64,000 bases of DNA from Fasciolopsis buskii (lineage: Eukaryota > Platyhelminthes > Trematoda > Plagiorchiida > Fasciolidae). This document shows, piece after piece, positions 1-11,020 of this stretch (position 1 is the first letter of the stretch; the number at the start of each line of letters is the position of its first letter). Both the position numbers and the translations under genes were made by a program. The stretch lies in NCBI GenBank assembly GCA_008360955.1, contig LUCM01007788.1:48402-112401 (forward strand), written 5' to 3'. The notes beneath the pieces are model-generated. The model was given only the letters and a program-made list of their open reading frames with translations, did no database searches and was not told the origin of the DNA.

Positions 1-125
1 GGCGATAATCTTGTTATTTGATCGGGGTCTTGAATACGGGTCTTACGCAGTTAGATGTTGTCGCCAGATCCTACCGAACCCAGGCTGCTGACCAGTTCAT
101 TGCAGGGTATGAAGATTTTATGTTC
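1..125 (-). mobile_element. RTE-clade endonuclease fragment, cut by window edge
   Basis: Read on the - strand, positions 60-1 are nearly the same as 21524-21582 on the + strand. Both encode the RTE endonuclease segment containing TRIQDP, which follows the N-terminal strand of the domain. Upstream on the - strand (about 125-60) a shifted frame still gives a match to the FNVRTL...GQQAALA region. The element runs out of the window to the left. No intact frame remains, so this is a dead copy. The shared bases are seen directly; the family name comes from general knowledge of the endonuclease. Confidence 0.6.
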
Positions 126-1680
126 GAAGTTTGAAGGAAGAATTTGGTCGGAGGATAATTGCGGCGTCCGTGAGTGCAGGAGAAAGCCAGTTAGCGTACG
201 TCGAGTCGGGCCTCAATTCTGCTTGGGTAACATTTTGGCAAAAAAACGTACGGACCTAAGGATGACTGTGCACAGTGATAGTGTAAAAAGATCATTAATG
301 AAGGAATGAAATCGAGTAGTTCCATGACTTCTATCCCGGATCAATACTCCCAGGTTGTTCGAGTCAAAGCACGCAACTTTCTTCAAAATCCACCGGCGGA
401 GATTTTAGCCATTCAAAAGGTAATCCTCAAGGCGGCGCCCCAGAGCACTGGGTCCTTAATTCGCTGGCGTTCGGCGAACTATTTTCGGTTTCATACCTCC
501 TTCGGATGAGGTCGGACATTTTGGATGCCTGTGATCAGCACTGCATGTTGTTTACACCGTTCCAGATTTGTTTGCAATTTAGGGTTTAACCGTCTCTCTT
601 AAACAGAGTTCCAGTGGACCCCGATGGAGGGAACCGGGCATTTCCCTTAGCCCCGGAACTTTTGTGAAACGCACCATCAGCAGATGGTAGTAGTGGGTAG
701 AACTTTATGAAAACAGGCTGTTTGAGACATGCGGTCATTTCGGAACATTTCGAGAGACATTCGGGAGTAGTGGTCAACTGGAAACCTGAAACATACATCC
801 CCAACCACAATGAGGTGGTTGGAGGGTTTAGCAGGCATTGATACACAAGTGAGCTAGGTAATCCAGAATGCAACATGCTGTTTACTTTCTTCTTCGAACT
901 CATTCTATGTAAGTGGTTTCAGCGTCTGCCGTTGGTGTTGGAGCAGATTAATACTTTAATCAAATGGTTTCTGGAGCTCATACTCTTTCATCTATCTACA
1001 TGATCTGTAAAGTGACTACATTCCCCTTTCGGTGCAGTTACATGAGATAACCAAACCGATCTAGACCGCATCAGAATCCGTAAGTTGGTTATCTTGACGG
1101 TGAATAGTCACCTCTTCACATCAACCGATTAAGATTGTCAGATCGGTATTTACTCGAATAGACGGTCATATTAGGTCAAGATCAATTCTGTTTGTTGAGG
1201 ATAGAAATTGAAACTGAACGAAGATAATTCACATCACTCTGAGTAGAACATCAGATCGATTTAAAACAGGACCGACGGTAGTCAAGTGGACTGAACGTCT
1301 GTCACTCCCAAAAACTGCCAGTTTCGAATCATAGATCCGCTGGTCACTTTGGGGGTACACGATAATTTGTTGTCACCCAACTCGCTATACCGCGTCTGAC
1401 CCATGGGAACTGTAGTCTGTTCTATCCCACTTAGAGTTTCACAATCAAGGTCACCGCCTTCCCCCAATATCCCCACACGACGTGCTTTAGTAGCCAATGT
1501 GGCCTACCCCTACCACTACACTCGTGTTCCAAAGTATATTATGTTCATTTAGTAATACTCGCCGTTATCGTCGCTAGCAAAGTGAGCCTCGCTGCTATTC
1601 GGGCACACTGAACATGGGACGCTTTCAGTTCCCACCCATTTTCCGAGAGAAACGATCTTGTTTGTAAATCCACAAAGGAA
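126..1680. other. Unassigned stretch, no gene recognised
   Basis: Open frames here are short (the longest is about 105 codons, on the - strand, 903-586) and resemble no family I know. No convincing splice-bounded exon was seen. It probably belongs to old transposon sequence or to an intron of a gene extending out of the window. Confidence 0.4.
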
Positions 1681-1686
1681 GCTGAC

Positions 1687-1895
1687 TAATTGTGAATTGT
1701 TTAATTTTAATAGCACAGCGTTGTTGGCAGATGTAATGCGCCAACGTTTCGACTACCGTAGGTAGTCTTTCTCAAAGTAAGTTTTACATTCAAAAAGAAC
1801 TTGCCTTTAGAAAGACTACCCACGGTAGTCGAAACGTTCGCTCATTACATCTCCCAACAACGCTGTGTTATTAACATTATATCATTCACAATTAA
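1687..1895. repeat. Inverted dimer repeat with hammerhead-like hairpin in each arm
   Basis: Arm 1 (about 1687-1777) and arm 2 (about 1804-1895) are reverse complements with scattered mismatches, separated by about 26 bases. Read outward, each arm holds a perfect 7-bp hairpin, GACTACC...GGTAGTC with a 3-base loop, followed at once by GAAACGTT. That is the stem II plus GAAAC arrangement of a hammerhead ribozyme. The CUGAUGA half of the core is not intact in either arm (TTTGAGAAA and CTTTAGAAA), so self-cleavage is doubtful. Hammerheads are known in terminal repeats of Penelope-like elements and in flatworm short repeats. Placement in such a family is inference. Confidence 0.7.
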
Positions 1896-1906
1896 AACTT
1901 ATACAT

Positions 1907-1924
1907 GGCGCATCGATTTTTCGA
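1907..1924 (+). repeat. 18-base motif shared with 9963-9980
   Basis: GGCGCATCGATTTTTCGA occurs identically at 1907-1924 and 9963-9980. Here it sits directly after arm 2 of the inverted repeat, and a weakly similar sequence precedes the second copy. It is probably part of the same decayed repeat family. Confidence 0.5.
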
Positions 1925-2212
1925 TACACTCCTTACATCATTTGGTCCTGAAGCTGACAAAACCTAATTGTCAACACGGGGTTTATGACGCCAGGATGGA
2001 GATGTACATTGCAAAATGCTTGCTTTTCTTTCACTCTTGCCGATTATCTGCTCCAAATACTTCATTTAATCTATGGGATCATATCGTTCGAGGTGGGGTC
2101 TAGTGTATATGCTCGCTGACTTCAATGAGAGGTAGACTGCGGTTGGAATAATTCAAGTGTGTGCGTATGAATCGTTGTCTTCAAGCCTTCTTCAACTTTA
2201 CTGTCGTTTTTC

Positions 2213-2236
2213 ATATATATATATATATATATATAT
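2213..2236. repeat. (TA)n microsatellite
   Basis: A run of alternating A and T, 24 bases. No gene is associated with it. Confidence 0.95.
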
Positions 2237-4179
2237 GCCATGTTTTGATATGAGTGCAAGTGACGGAAAACGAGTATGTTCGTCACATTTGTTGCTTTCC
2301 AGTGTTTTTCGTTAATCCACTACTTTTTTCGGTTTATCATTTCTGAGGGTAAGCGGTAACTTATTCGTCCATAATCTTACGAACAGAGAACGACGCACTT
2401 ATTTGTGACTGATCATCTTTGGGAAGCCTGTGGTCTGTGACCATCCTGCTCCTTTGCTGCTCCTAATGGATACAACTGTCATGATTCATAATCTGTAATT
2501 AAATCCTTTTTGCTGTTCTTCGCGCCGGCTCAAACTTGTCCACCATGTGACCTAATCCTTTGAATGCTCTCCGTAGACATCCCGATCTGGCGCACGTGCT
2601 TTTCACATGTCTTCTGGACGAAATTGCTTGCTCATATGACATCTCTGATTGCCGACCGATTTCGTTTTAATGGAGTTTTAGACCAAAATCTACAAGAAAT
2701 TTTCCATTTCCATTCTCGTGTTATTGCAGTGTGATACTAGAACAATCGTCTCGGCTTCTCTCGCTTTTGCACATGACTCAGCTTGCTGTATAAACCTGTG
2801 CTCAGATTGACCATGTAGACTAGTCACTGTTTTCCACGTGACTAAAAGTCGGTTGTTAGTCCCTGCCTCTCTCGTGCTCGCGCTATTAGGTATTTTGGTT
2901 GTCCTTTGATCACCTGACCTGTTCTTGTATATCTAACATTGTTGTCTTCAGCGAATGTGGGGATCATTAATATTAAATGAACCGTACTAACCATGTCTAT
3001 TCGCATACAGCCATAAGAATTTTCACACTTCATGCATCGCATACCCAGAAAAATGATCAGGCAGTTGAAATTCTTAGTAATTCCAACGTGTGACAGCTTG
3101 CGAGCCTCTATGACTCAAAGATAAAAGATGAAACGATGCCTTGTAGTTTCATAGATATAGATGCCAAATGAAGTACCTTGTCAAAGGACATTTTGATTGA
3201 AAAAGTTTGGTTCTACATAACTAATAGCCTTCCCCTTGGGGGACCTGCGCCGATGAACATTAAGAGGCAGATTGTCGCCGAAAAACTTATGGATGAGAGA
3301 GCGGAGTGGGGTTTCTGTCTACGTTGCATGAGAGCATTGCACTTCGTCAGATTGCCATATCACGCCTAGATTGGATAACCTCCTGTCCCGTCCCGTCCCG
3401 TTCCCTCTACTTGGTGCGTGAATCGGTAGATTCGAACCAACGGCGAGGCATCAGTTCACACTTCAGAAAAAACAAAATAGCCTCCCCCTCCAGTGTGCTT
3501 TGGTCATGCTCTCATGCTGTGTTTACGCGACATTGGCTTGTACGCGTGAGAAATTTGAGCCAAAGTTTGTTGTTGGTGTCTTGAAATAAAAATTTTTTTT
3601 ACGATTCTTCTAGCCATGAGGCGTCGTTTACAGAGACATCTCTAACAAATCCTCAATGTGTTATCTCGAAATGGTTTGCAGTTATTGAATACAATATTTG
3701 AACTGAATGATCGTTGGATAAGACCGCGTACGCTAACATGTGACCTGGTCTGTGCAGGTTTTTTTATCTCTAGAATTATACTGCGAGCTGACTGTTCTAC
3801 ATTCCCCCCTCTCGTGTCACCTTGGCTGGTAAAGTTGGAGAAAATTGTCATGGTGCACATACATCATTGGACGAAATCACTCATGAATTTCATGTTATCA
3901 TTTCGAAGCGGCAATCCAAGTAACCAGAGTGCAAGTTAGAAGATGAACACGATGGAATGTCATTCCTGTCGCTGTCCGCAATCAATTGCTGGAAGAATTG
4001 ATTTTTGTTTGCATTGATTCAGAACACAATATCAGTATCATCGCTCAGCTGACTGTCTACCAAACACGAAAATAACATGCGGACGGATGTTTCGATTGGT
4101 CCAGTTGGGTATTATCTGCCTTAAACGGGGTTTCGAACTGATGAGAATGATGCCTTGCTGTTGGATTATTTGCAAATAA
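2237..4179. other. Unassigned stretch
   Basis: No recognisable gene or transposon domain. A perfect B-box-like GGTTCGAATC is readable on the - strand near 3430-3441, but no matching A box or cloverleaf was found, so no tRNA is called. Short open frames of 63-93 codons occur on both strands with no recognisable motifs. Confidence 0.4.
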
Positions 4180-4423
4180 TCACGGCATTTTATTTAAATA
4201 TTCAACCAGAATTAATAACCCATCTCCACTTCTCTGTTCGTTGTATGCAAACGAATATAAGGTTGACTCTTCCACCTCATTAGTCAGAATAGCTTCATCA
4301 TATCCAGAATGCCTCGCCTTGACGGTACCTTCTATTGCATTGCGAAATCCTCCCTCCGATGTGCTCAGTGGGTTACTTGACTGGGGTAATCTGGGAGCAC
4401 TCACACACACTGCATCTGTCTAG
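4180..4423. other. Ambiguous candidate exon (either strand)
   Basis: Both strands stay open. The - strand (4410-4180) gives 76 residues ending in YLNKMP with stop, and an AATAAA lies within the last codons. The + strand (4241-4423) gives 60 residues ending in a stop. Neither resembles a family I know. The acceptor on the - strand, ending ATGCAG, has a weak pyrimidine tract. Composition looks protein-like on both strands, so I cannot say which, if either, is real. Confidence 0.2.
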
Positions 4424-4646
4424 CCAGTAACGTAAACGATTGTCTTACTGTGATTTATGTCTAATACAACCTCAAAGAACGAATTTTCCGTGGAACGAAC
4501 TGCGGACGTATTCAACTCCAATGTCAACCATTCTTTACTGTTTAATCGAGCTTTCGCAACGTGTGTGTGGCGTAAAACCCAGAGAGTGAACTGGCAACAT
4601 AATCGATAGCTTGTGTTTTTCTACTTGTTTACGCCCTGGTAGTCAG

Positions 4647-4973
4647 TCACATGAGATTGTAGAGTTGGTGAAGTTTTGCGGAATCAATGTCTGGAAGGTC
4701 ACTTATTTCGGACCGCGATTTTGTTAAAACATTCGTGTGACCACATGGCTTAAGAGGCGTGAGGGATGGAAAATGGAGAGTTAGTTCTGACGCCAAAAGA
4801 TCACTGGACAGTGACCTGGGCAATGGCTGACATGCTGGATTGATGTTATTTCGGTGGACGAACGACTCCACAATAGAGGCGAATTCAGAACGATCAACGC
4901 AGTCGTTTGATTCGTACCAAGTCGATAAATATCGGTATCTATTTTCCCTTATTCTTCTAAAATAGCCGCGCAT
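4647..4973 (-). CDS. Candidate exon, unknown protein
   Basis: The - strand is open for 108 codons from ATG at 4973 to TGA at 4647, with no sign of the frameshifts seen in nearby transposons. A possible splice acceptor (TATTTTAG) precedes codon AGA near 4962, which would make this a terminal exon beginning RIRENRYRYL. The product is rich in Ser, Leu and Asn, with no membrane segment or known motif that I recognise. It lies just downstream, on the same strand, of an RTE 3' end at 5400-5560, so it could still be transposon or flank. There is no good internal donor. Judgement rests only on openness and composition. Confidence 0.28.
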   Translation of the reverse strand: MRGYFRRIRENRYRYLSTWYESNDCVDRSEFASIVESFVHRNNINPACQPLPRSLSSDLLASELTLHFPSLTPLKPCGHTNVLTKSRSEISDLPDIDSAKLHQLYNLM

Positions 4974-5399
4974 GAACGCAAGTAGGAATCCAGTGGATTA
5001 CAGCTTTTGTTATTTAGGACAGTTTTCACCAACCTAGCATGAAAACGGAACGGTGGTAATGGAAAAGGCTCTCCTCTGCCCGTTACCGTGAGTCGACCAT
5101 ATCTAGAGTTTTTATCATCGCAAGATGGGTGACAAATATACATCCGAACCACCCAGTGATAAACTTTGAGCTCAGCCTGGTTAATTTTTCTTAAATACAA
5201 GTATGTACCATACATTATACACTGACATGAAGACAAGCATGGTGCCACCGCAACATTTAAACGGAACCTCACATAAGGGGGGAAAACAATAAGCCATAAC
5301 AAACCAACTGCTGTTTGTGTTTTCGCCATGCATATTCCTTGCTTATTCGGTCGTTTTCCGATTCTTTTAAGGGGGATGACTTCTACAGACAAGCCAAAA

Positions 5400-5560
5400 A
5401 ATCCACACCACTGACTTCGGTGCTGAGCCATATCTCTCAGCGTCTCCAGCTAACAATAATCCTCATCTCTTGAGCCCCAACCAGGAAGGCGAAATGCATC
5501 AACCGAGGCCAAAGCCGGAACCAGTTTCTTCATACGGCCGAGGAGATTGTCTCCAATCCA
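5400..5560 (-). mobile_element. RTE reverse transcriptase C-terminus, second tail copy
   Basis: The - strand encodes the extreme C-terminal region of RTE pol: RLPGWGSRDE, then a stop in the frame, then LETLRDMAQHRSQW. The same region occurs again at about 5840-6150 on the same strand, sharing the block around CCCCAACCAGGAA, about 400 bases away. This is either a tandem or nested second element or a local duplication of the 3' end. It is broken by a stop and is not functional. Confidence 0.7.
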
Positions 5561-5829
5561 TCTCGGACCGAGGGTGCTACATTTAGAGATCCCAGCTTGG
5601 ACGGTAGAAACCTGTGGTTAACCAAGCCCAAAGTCCTTTGCATATCTGGATAGCATGCTTCGACTGGCTCCCCTGCCCTATTTAGCGGGAACGTCGTCCA
5701 AGAATAATAGCAGATTCGCCGGAAACGATTTGCTACCGACAAAGCCATGCCGATTCTGACTAATTAACTCGTCCCTGGGTATATATGGTTTTCCTCTGAA
5801 TTTGTTTAGGGGACGAGTTTCGCAGACAG

Positions 5830-8800
5830 GTCACACAGCATTCGCTTTTGAGCCCTATCTCTCAGGGTCACCAACCAAGAAATATTCCGACGTCTTAAGC
5901 CCCAACCAGGAAAACGTAAGCACCAACCGGGGCCAAAACCGAAGCCAAATTCTGCATATCTCTACGCCAAGTCATAGCCTGACCTCCACATCGCTTCTTC
6001 CAACCTCGTCCCGTAGGCACAAAAGGAACACGAAAAGGTAGACGATGGCAGGCATAGGCAATACCTATATGAGCAACCGAAGGCGACGTAGAGCGATCCC
6101 CTCCGTCGGATCACGAATGTCTGCACCCAGCACACGACGACGTACTTCGCCATTGCTCACCTGATGTTTCTACCAAACACGGGCAGTGCTCCGAAGACAT
6201 CAGTGTTCGAAAACAAAAAAGTCGCTGGGGGTCCTCAACGCGGATAGGCCACGTCTAGCAATCATATAAGCAATCATATAGCAGAACAATACTAACTGCA
6301 GCACTAAACCCTTCCTTGACGAAAAGCTGAATGTTATGGCGGCGCGACAAGTGTCACAGGTTCGCAAAAGCTGCTGTGGCTTTCGCAATTCGTAATGAGA
6401 CCTACTCCCCAACATGGCCAGTTGTGATCATGCGCCTGAGGTATTTGGATCTATTGACTACCCCTAACCGATCACCACAAATGGTGAGTGCATGTACAGG
6501 CTCCTGCCGATCTTGAAGAAGTACCTTGCATTTTGAAGGTGAAAATCACCTACTGTACCGAGAAACCCAAAGCGCCAGGCAATCCAACGCACGTTGCATT
6601 GCCTGTGCATGATCAGGCGGCGAGACGATATTGAGCATACTCTAAATCAAAGGCTCTGTTTAGTGGGAGGAGTTCAACTCTATCGTTTGAAAGACCGGAT
6701 AAAGATTTTGTAGAACATCCTCCGTTACAAAATTGAAAAGAAATGAGGATATAAGGCATCTATACAGCACTCCACTGGAGATGACGAAGGGAGGCCAAAA
6801 CTGGTCATAAGCCATAACCCGACCTGACGTACGGTGGTACAACTCTTTGAAGACCGACACATACTTCTCAGGTACTACATTCTTCAACAAAGCCCATTGG
6901 AGCTCGGCACTTTATGGAAGCATAAGTCCCGGATTTACCTGAGGACCTCCGCCTCAGTAGGTGGATCTGTTGTTACAACCCGCCGCACGCTCGCCGAAAT
7001 AGTCGCGGGAGGCGCCGTGGCTAAGGGCTAAGTAAACTGTGCCTTAAAGTGCTCCGCCCAGCGTACAATACGGCGCTGCAGGTCACGAATAGACAAACTG
7101 TCGACTTCACCGGTGGTTTTGCTCTCACCCAATGCTTTTTTACCTGTAGCTAGAATGAGATGAAACAGTGCGGGAATTATTCAGTTCGGTAGCATGTTCC
7201 GTATCCAGAGTTCGTTGAGCTCACTAGATCTCGCGTTCCCTAAGTCAGCCTGCACGGAGTTCATGTGTCGTTGCGAGCCGTACTTCACTATGCTCGCTAC
7301 CAGCCGAGATAGACTGGCGTGCGTCAAGAAGGCGCGGAGATTCAGCGGAAATCCAGAAGGTCACAACACGACAGGTCAAGCCAGCAGAATGTAAGACATT
7401 CTTGATAAGCGGCTAAAGCTCATTAATGTTTTAAGGTGGGGATTTTCAGCCGGCGTGCTTCGAAAAATTGATAGACAATTCGGATCAGATAGATTGTCGG
7501 AATCTAGCCGACGCTGCACCGTGTGTTTTGAGTATCCACCGAAGCATATGGAAACCTTAGCACATACTAATGTGTGGTCACAGTCGAGGGGAGAGCTCCA
7601 GTACGACCGGTAGTCTTGTAGATAGCCCCGCCAACATTTCCCCTTTTCAGCACGACAGGAATCAAGGCCATAGTGACTTCCCAGATATGCTTCATTCGAG
7701 GACAGCTGGCCTACTCTAGCGTGCATGTCCCCAGCCAAAATCGGTCACCCTGCCTAGCTGTGCGTAAGAGGTCGTGCAACTTTTGATAAAAGATGTCCCT
7801 GACTGTTTCTGGGCTACAATCTGTTGGCGCGTTTGCTTAGACAACATGCAAGCTGCATCTATCAGAACGTCGGTTATTTACTCTGCATGAACCTTCAAGT
7901 CCCACTTCCCGTAGCCGGCTGTTGACTGGGATCCACTCAAGTAGTACAGCTTCAGTCCTCTCACTGAGATCCACACCAACGCCGACAACACCAGAAGTTG
8001 CAGCCAGAAAAAACGCAGATAAAACTTCACGAAAGAACTAGGTGGGGATGCCATTCGGAAAACAGCTGAAGCTTTGAATGCAAATCTCTGGGATACGACA
8101 CACATCGATGGCTAGGGTCACCAGTGTACGGAATAAACACCTCCAGTGGACCTATACGCATCAGTGTTTGCACATTGAAGGCGGCTAGTTTGGTGGGGCG
8201 TGGAGGGTGAAGATGTGCATCAGCCAACGAAGGCGAGTTCGGTGGGATTTAAATGTTATCTGAGGGAAGACGCTAGAGAACAGTAACCAACGTCACTACC
8301 ACTAGCTTGACTGACTGCAGAACCCGAGGAATGTAAGGATGTAAGCGAATGGAATATGAAGGGCACTAACACGAATCAGCGCACGGCGCAAGTCGTTGTG
8401 TGCAGTCGTAAGTACCTGGAGAGTAAGAAGCGCTCGCACAAAGGTCAGCGATAATCATAGTTGAATGCGTTATGCACTTTTGTACTACGTCTCCCAGTCT
8501 GGAGTGGTCCTTTTTTCGAGGATGCACCTCTAGCCTTTGCACAACCAAGCACTTTCTGCAGGCAGTAGAGTAATTCTAGACGAGCCAATGGCCTGTTGAT
8601 CGGCTCACAAGCCACTTCTGGAAGACCCCACGCCGGGTCGGTTTAACACGACAAGGGGCAAGTGCCTTATTTGGATGGCGGGCCACACTCGCCACGTCAC
8701 AGTGCCACCAGCGGGCTCTTGTCGTATCTTTTATGAAGATCGCTTGCCAGGCGAAAACCCACGTCCTCGAAACCGTCGCTGCTTGTCCACGGCCGCTTAT

Positions 8801-9050
8801 TCTGTAGGCTTGAGCCTATTTTATCCACGGTTAACCACCTGGATGGTGGCCCTTCTCTTATCCGCAACCTAGGGACATGCCCAAGAGCATACAGCTGTGC
8901 CCTGAGCAAATGAGCGTGTCCTGGCGATCGCACAAACTCCTTGCTGAAGTTAGCGTTTAAGTTATAAGTGCGTCCAGTAAGCAGGACAAGTAGCGGTGCC
9001 ACCAGCTTGCAGATCACTTCACTCGTTGAAAAGTCTTTGATGATCCACTT
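5830..9050 (-). mobile_element. RTE-clade retrotransposon, near full length, decayed (copy A)
   Basis: Read on the - strand, the order is a 5' region (9050-8230), the endonuclease start at KLAAFNVQTLMRIG (about 8180), the catalytic segment GDMHARVGQLSSNEAYLGS (7730-7680) and SPLDCDHTLVCAK (about 7590). Reverse transcriptase follows as VPEKYVSVFKELYHRTSGRV (about 6870-6810) and SFLFNFVTEDVL, with C-terminal parts down to 5840. EN then RT in one ORF, with a C-terminal WxxxM...RSQW-type tail, is the RTE layout. Frameshifts and stops occur throughout, and part of the endonuclease between EKGKCWR and YLQDYRS is missing. An intact element would cut target DNA and copy its RNA at the nick. Confidence 0.8.
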
Positions 9051-10606
9051 GCCGAAGTTAATGTATAACAGCTGCGATAAGAACCACTGGTGAGCCAGGT
9101 GTACTCCAGGTCTTCCAGTTATTTCGAAAAATTGAGTTTCAGTGCAAAGGGAAATGAGTGTCTGCGCTAGTTAGATTAAAAAGCCTTTTTATTTATTGAG
9201 TGAAAACGCCGAAATCACAGGCTTCGGTATAAAAACACGTCAAAGTCCTTCCAGTTCCGTCTTTTTACATTCCATCCGTATTCTGATTGAAGGCCATTGG
9301 AGGATTCACCGTAACTTTGTTTGCTTCGCGTTCCACGACTGTTTTGTCCAGCCTGAATAGTACACGCACGTACCACCACATACCGTGGCAATTAGCTTTA
9401 CGCGTTTCCTGGTTGTTTACTGTCTGCTGAATGGATCACGTTCGTGTTGTTTGGATTTGACCGTTTATATTCTTGCGTGACCTGACTCGCATGTTGTGAT
9501 CCAAGCGTTTGAAGTCACCATTAATTGTGGTGGACAAACGACTGCTTGCAATTCTATGTTTCAAATACGGTTTCCATACGATCGTTACTTGTTAACAAAA
9601 AAAGACACTGAACAAATTGAAATCCTCAGACCGGCGATGATCAACCGGTCTGGGTCGTGACGTTTGGATTTAAATGCCACGGTTTCGGATTTCTCGCTTT
9701 CGGTCATCTCTCTAAGATGCGTGCAATTGGTCGCAACTATCTTCTTGAAAAGAATTTGTGTTGTTATCTAATTAACAAATGAGCCAATGAGATGCCTAAA
9801 CATTACTGACTTCATTCTTTGTAAATTTCAAACGTTCCGCTGCCGTCCCTTGTGACGCGGGCAAAAAGCGTAATCTTTGTAGTGTGCATGTCATGAGGTT
9901 AGTAACACTGCGCTGTCGTTAGATGCCGTTATTAACAGCGTCACTAACAGCATAAAATGCAGGGCGCATCGATTTTTCGACGCATTGCTCATATCAGTCG
10001 GCTTGGGTGTGTGACGTTTGAGCACATGTGCGTGTGTTCACGACTGTTTACTGTTTCCCATTATGTCTTCTTTCTTCGGTTTGAGCGAACGAAATTAGTT
10101 GATAAAGTCACTCGAGCAGAACAGCACCAGTGCACTCAATGTACCAAAGTGCCACTGCTGCAGAAGTACGGTTGTGCGTAGGCTCTATCCCTCAGTCTAT
10201 CTGAATGTGGAATAAGTGAACCGTAGGAAACAGCATCGACTTCTGTAACGAATCGAAATTGCGTTCGCTTCGTTCATCGAACACGGGGAGGCGCGTTATT
10301 ATGTCTATTGCTACCAGGCTACTGACAAATCTGCACTCATCATCTGAAGTTACCCTTACGGAGTCGGTTAGATTCTATTTGATGTGTTCCTGGTTTTTGT
10401 TTTCTAAATAACCCGGTGGATTATTTCACTTCAATAAACATTCGGAATTGTTCCTGATTGGCTTTATCGTTACACTTCTCCTGTGGGTTCAGTCAGGCTT
10501 CGTGACTTCAGGTTCCAAACAACCTTGGAAGCAGTCCAATTATGCTCAGTTTCCAACTTTACACACACAGATAAGCCCCAATTCACACTTCCAACTTCCA
10601 TTCCAG
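9051..10606. other. Intron-like sequence upstream of the SNM1A-like exon
   Basis: No earlier exon of the nuclease gene was found; the HxHxDH metal site and the TYSIGKE-type segment were looked for and not seen. The stretch contains the 18-base motif shared with 1907-1924 and a perfect 8-bp hairpin at 9627-9652. Otherwise nothing is recognised. Confidence 0.45.
9627..9652. repeat. Perfect 8-bp inverted repeat with 10-base loop
   Basis: CAGACCGG and CCGGTCTG flank CGATGATCAA. A T-run does not follow. The hairpin could form in RNA or as a small cruciform, but may be chance. Confidence 0.6.
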
Positions 10607-11020
10607 GTTTGGCCAAAGAACTTAACCTGTCCGTCTGGTTCCCCAAAACACAGCACCAATTGGTCCTGGTGGCCGCTGAGCACGGTTGTCAGCTGTGCCG
10701 CGCGTTGCTCGGACGCTGTGTTCCGGATCGACGCAAAGCGCGGTTACATATCGCCTCGATGAACCAAATCAATGTTAGACAACTAGCACGATACTCGACG
10801 CTGCCAGATGTCATGCTACCTACTGTACGATCGGGTCTGGTCGAATTGAAAGACCGAAGCAAAAATATGCGACCAGTGTTAGCTTGGCGTCCCACTGGTT
10901 GGTCTCATGTACCGCAGAAACGACCAGGAACGTCGTTTGCGCCCGTATTATCATCATCACCTCATGATGCAGTTAGAGGCGTTCGTCTGGAACACTCAAA
11001 TGGGCACGTCTTTGTTTACG
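10607..11020 (+). CDS. DCLRE1A: SNM1A/DCLRE1A-like DNA cross-link repair nuclease, penultimate exon
   Basis: This exon encodes part of the beta-CASP region and the domain's return to the metallo-beta-lactamase fold in SNM1-family 5'-3' exonucleases, which act in the nucleus on interstrand cross-links. It follows acceptor TTCCATTCCAG and ends at donor ACG/GTATGC. The frame starts LAKELNLSVWFPK, matching the helix after the family's GKE-VFL segment. It continues to RLHIASMNQINVRQL (family: LLPMMQINFKGL), then RPVLAWRPTGW (family: LAFRPTGW), and ends HVFVYG. The exon is open throughout in the phase used: 2 bases in, 1 base out. A serine/proline-rich insert of about 35 residues separates RPTGW from VYG. 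It could be another SNM1 paralogue, but the RPTGW segment favours SNM1A. Upstream exons were not found here. Confidence 0.8.

Noticed and set aside
3427..3445. B-box-like GGTTCGAATC on the - strand, possible tRNA.
   Set aside because: No A box or pairing acceptor, D or anticodon stems at the right distance.
4139..4160. CTGATGAGAATGATG as a hammerhead core.
   Set aside because: No stem II closed by GAAA follows.
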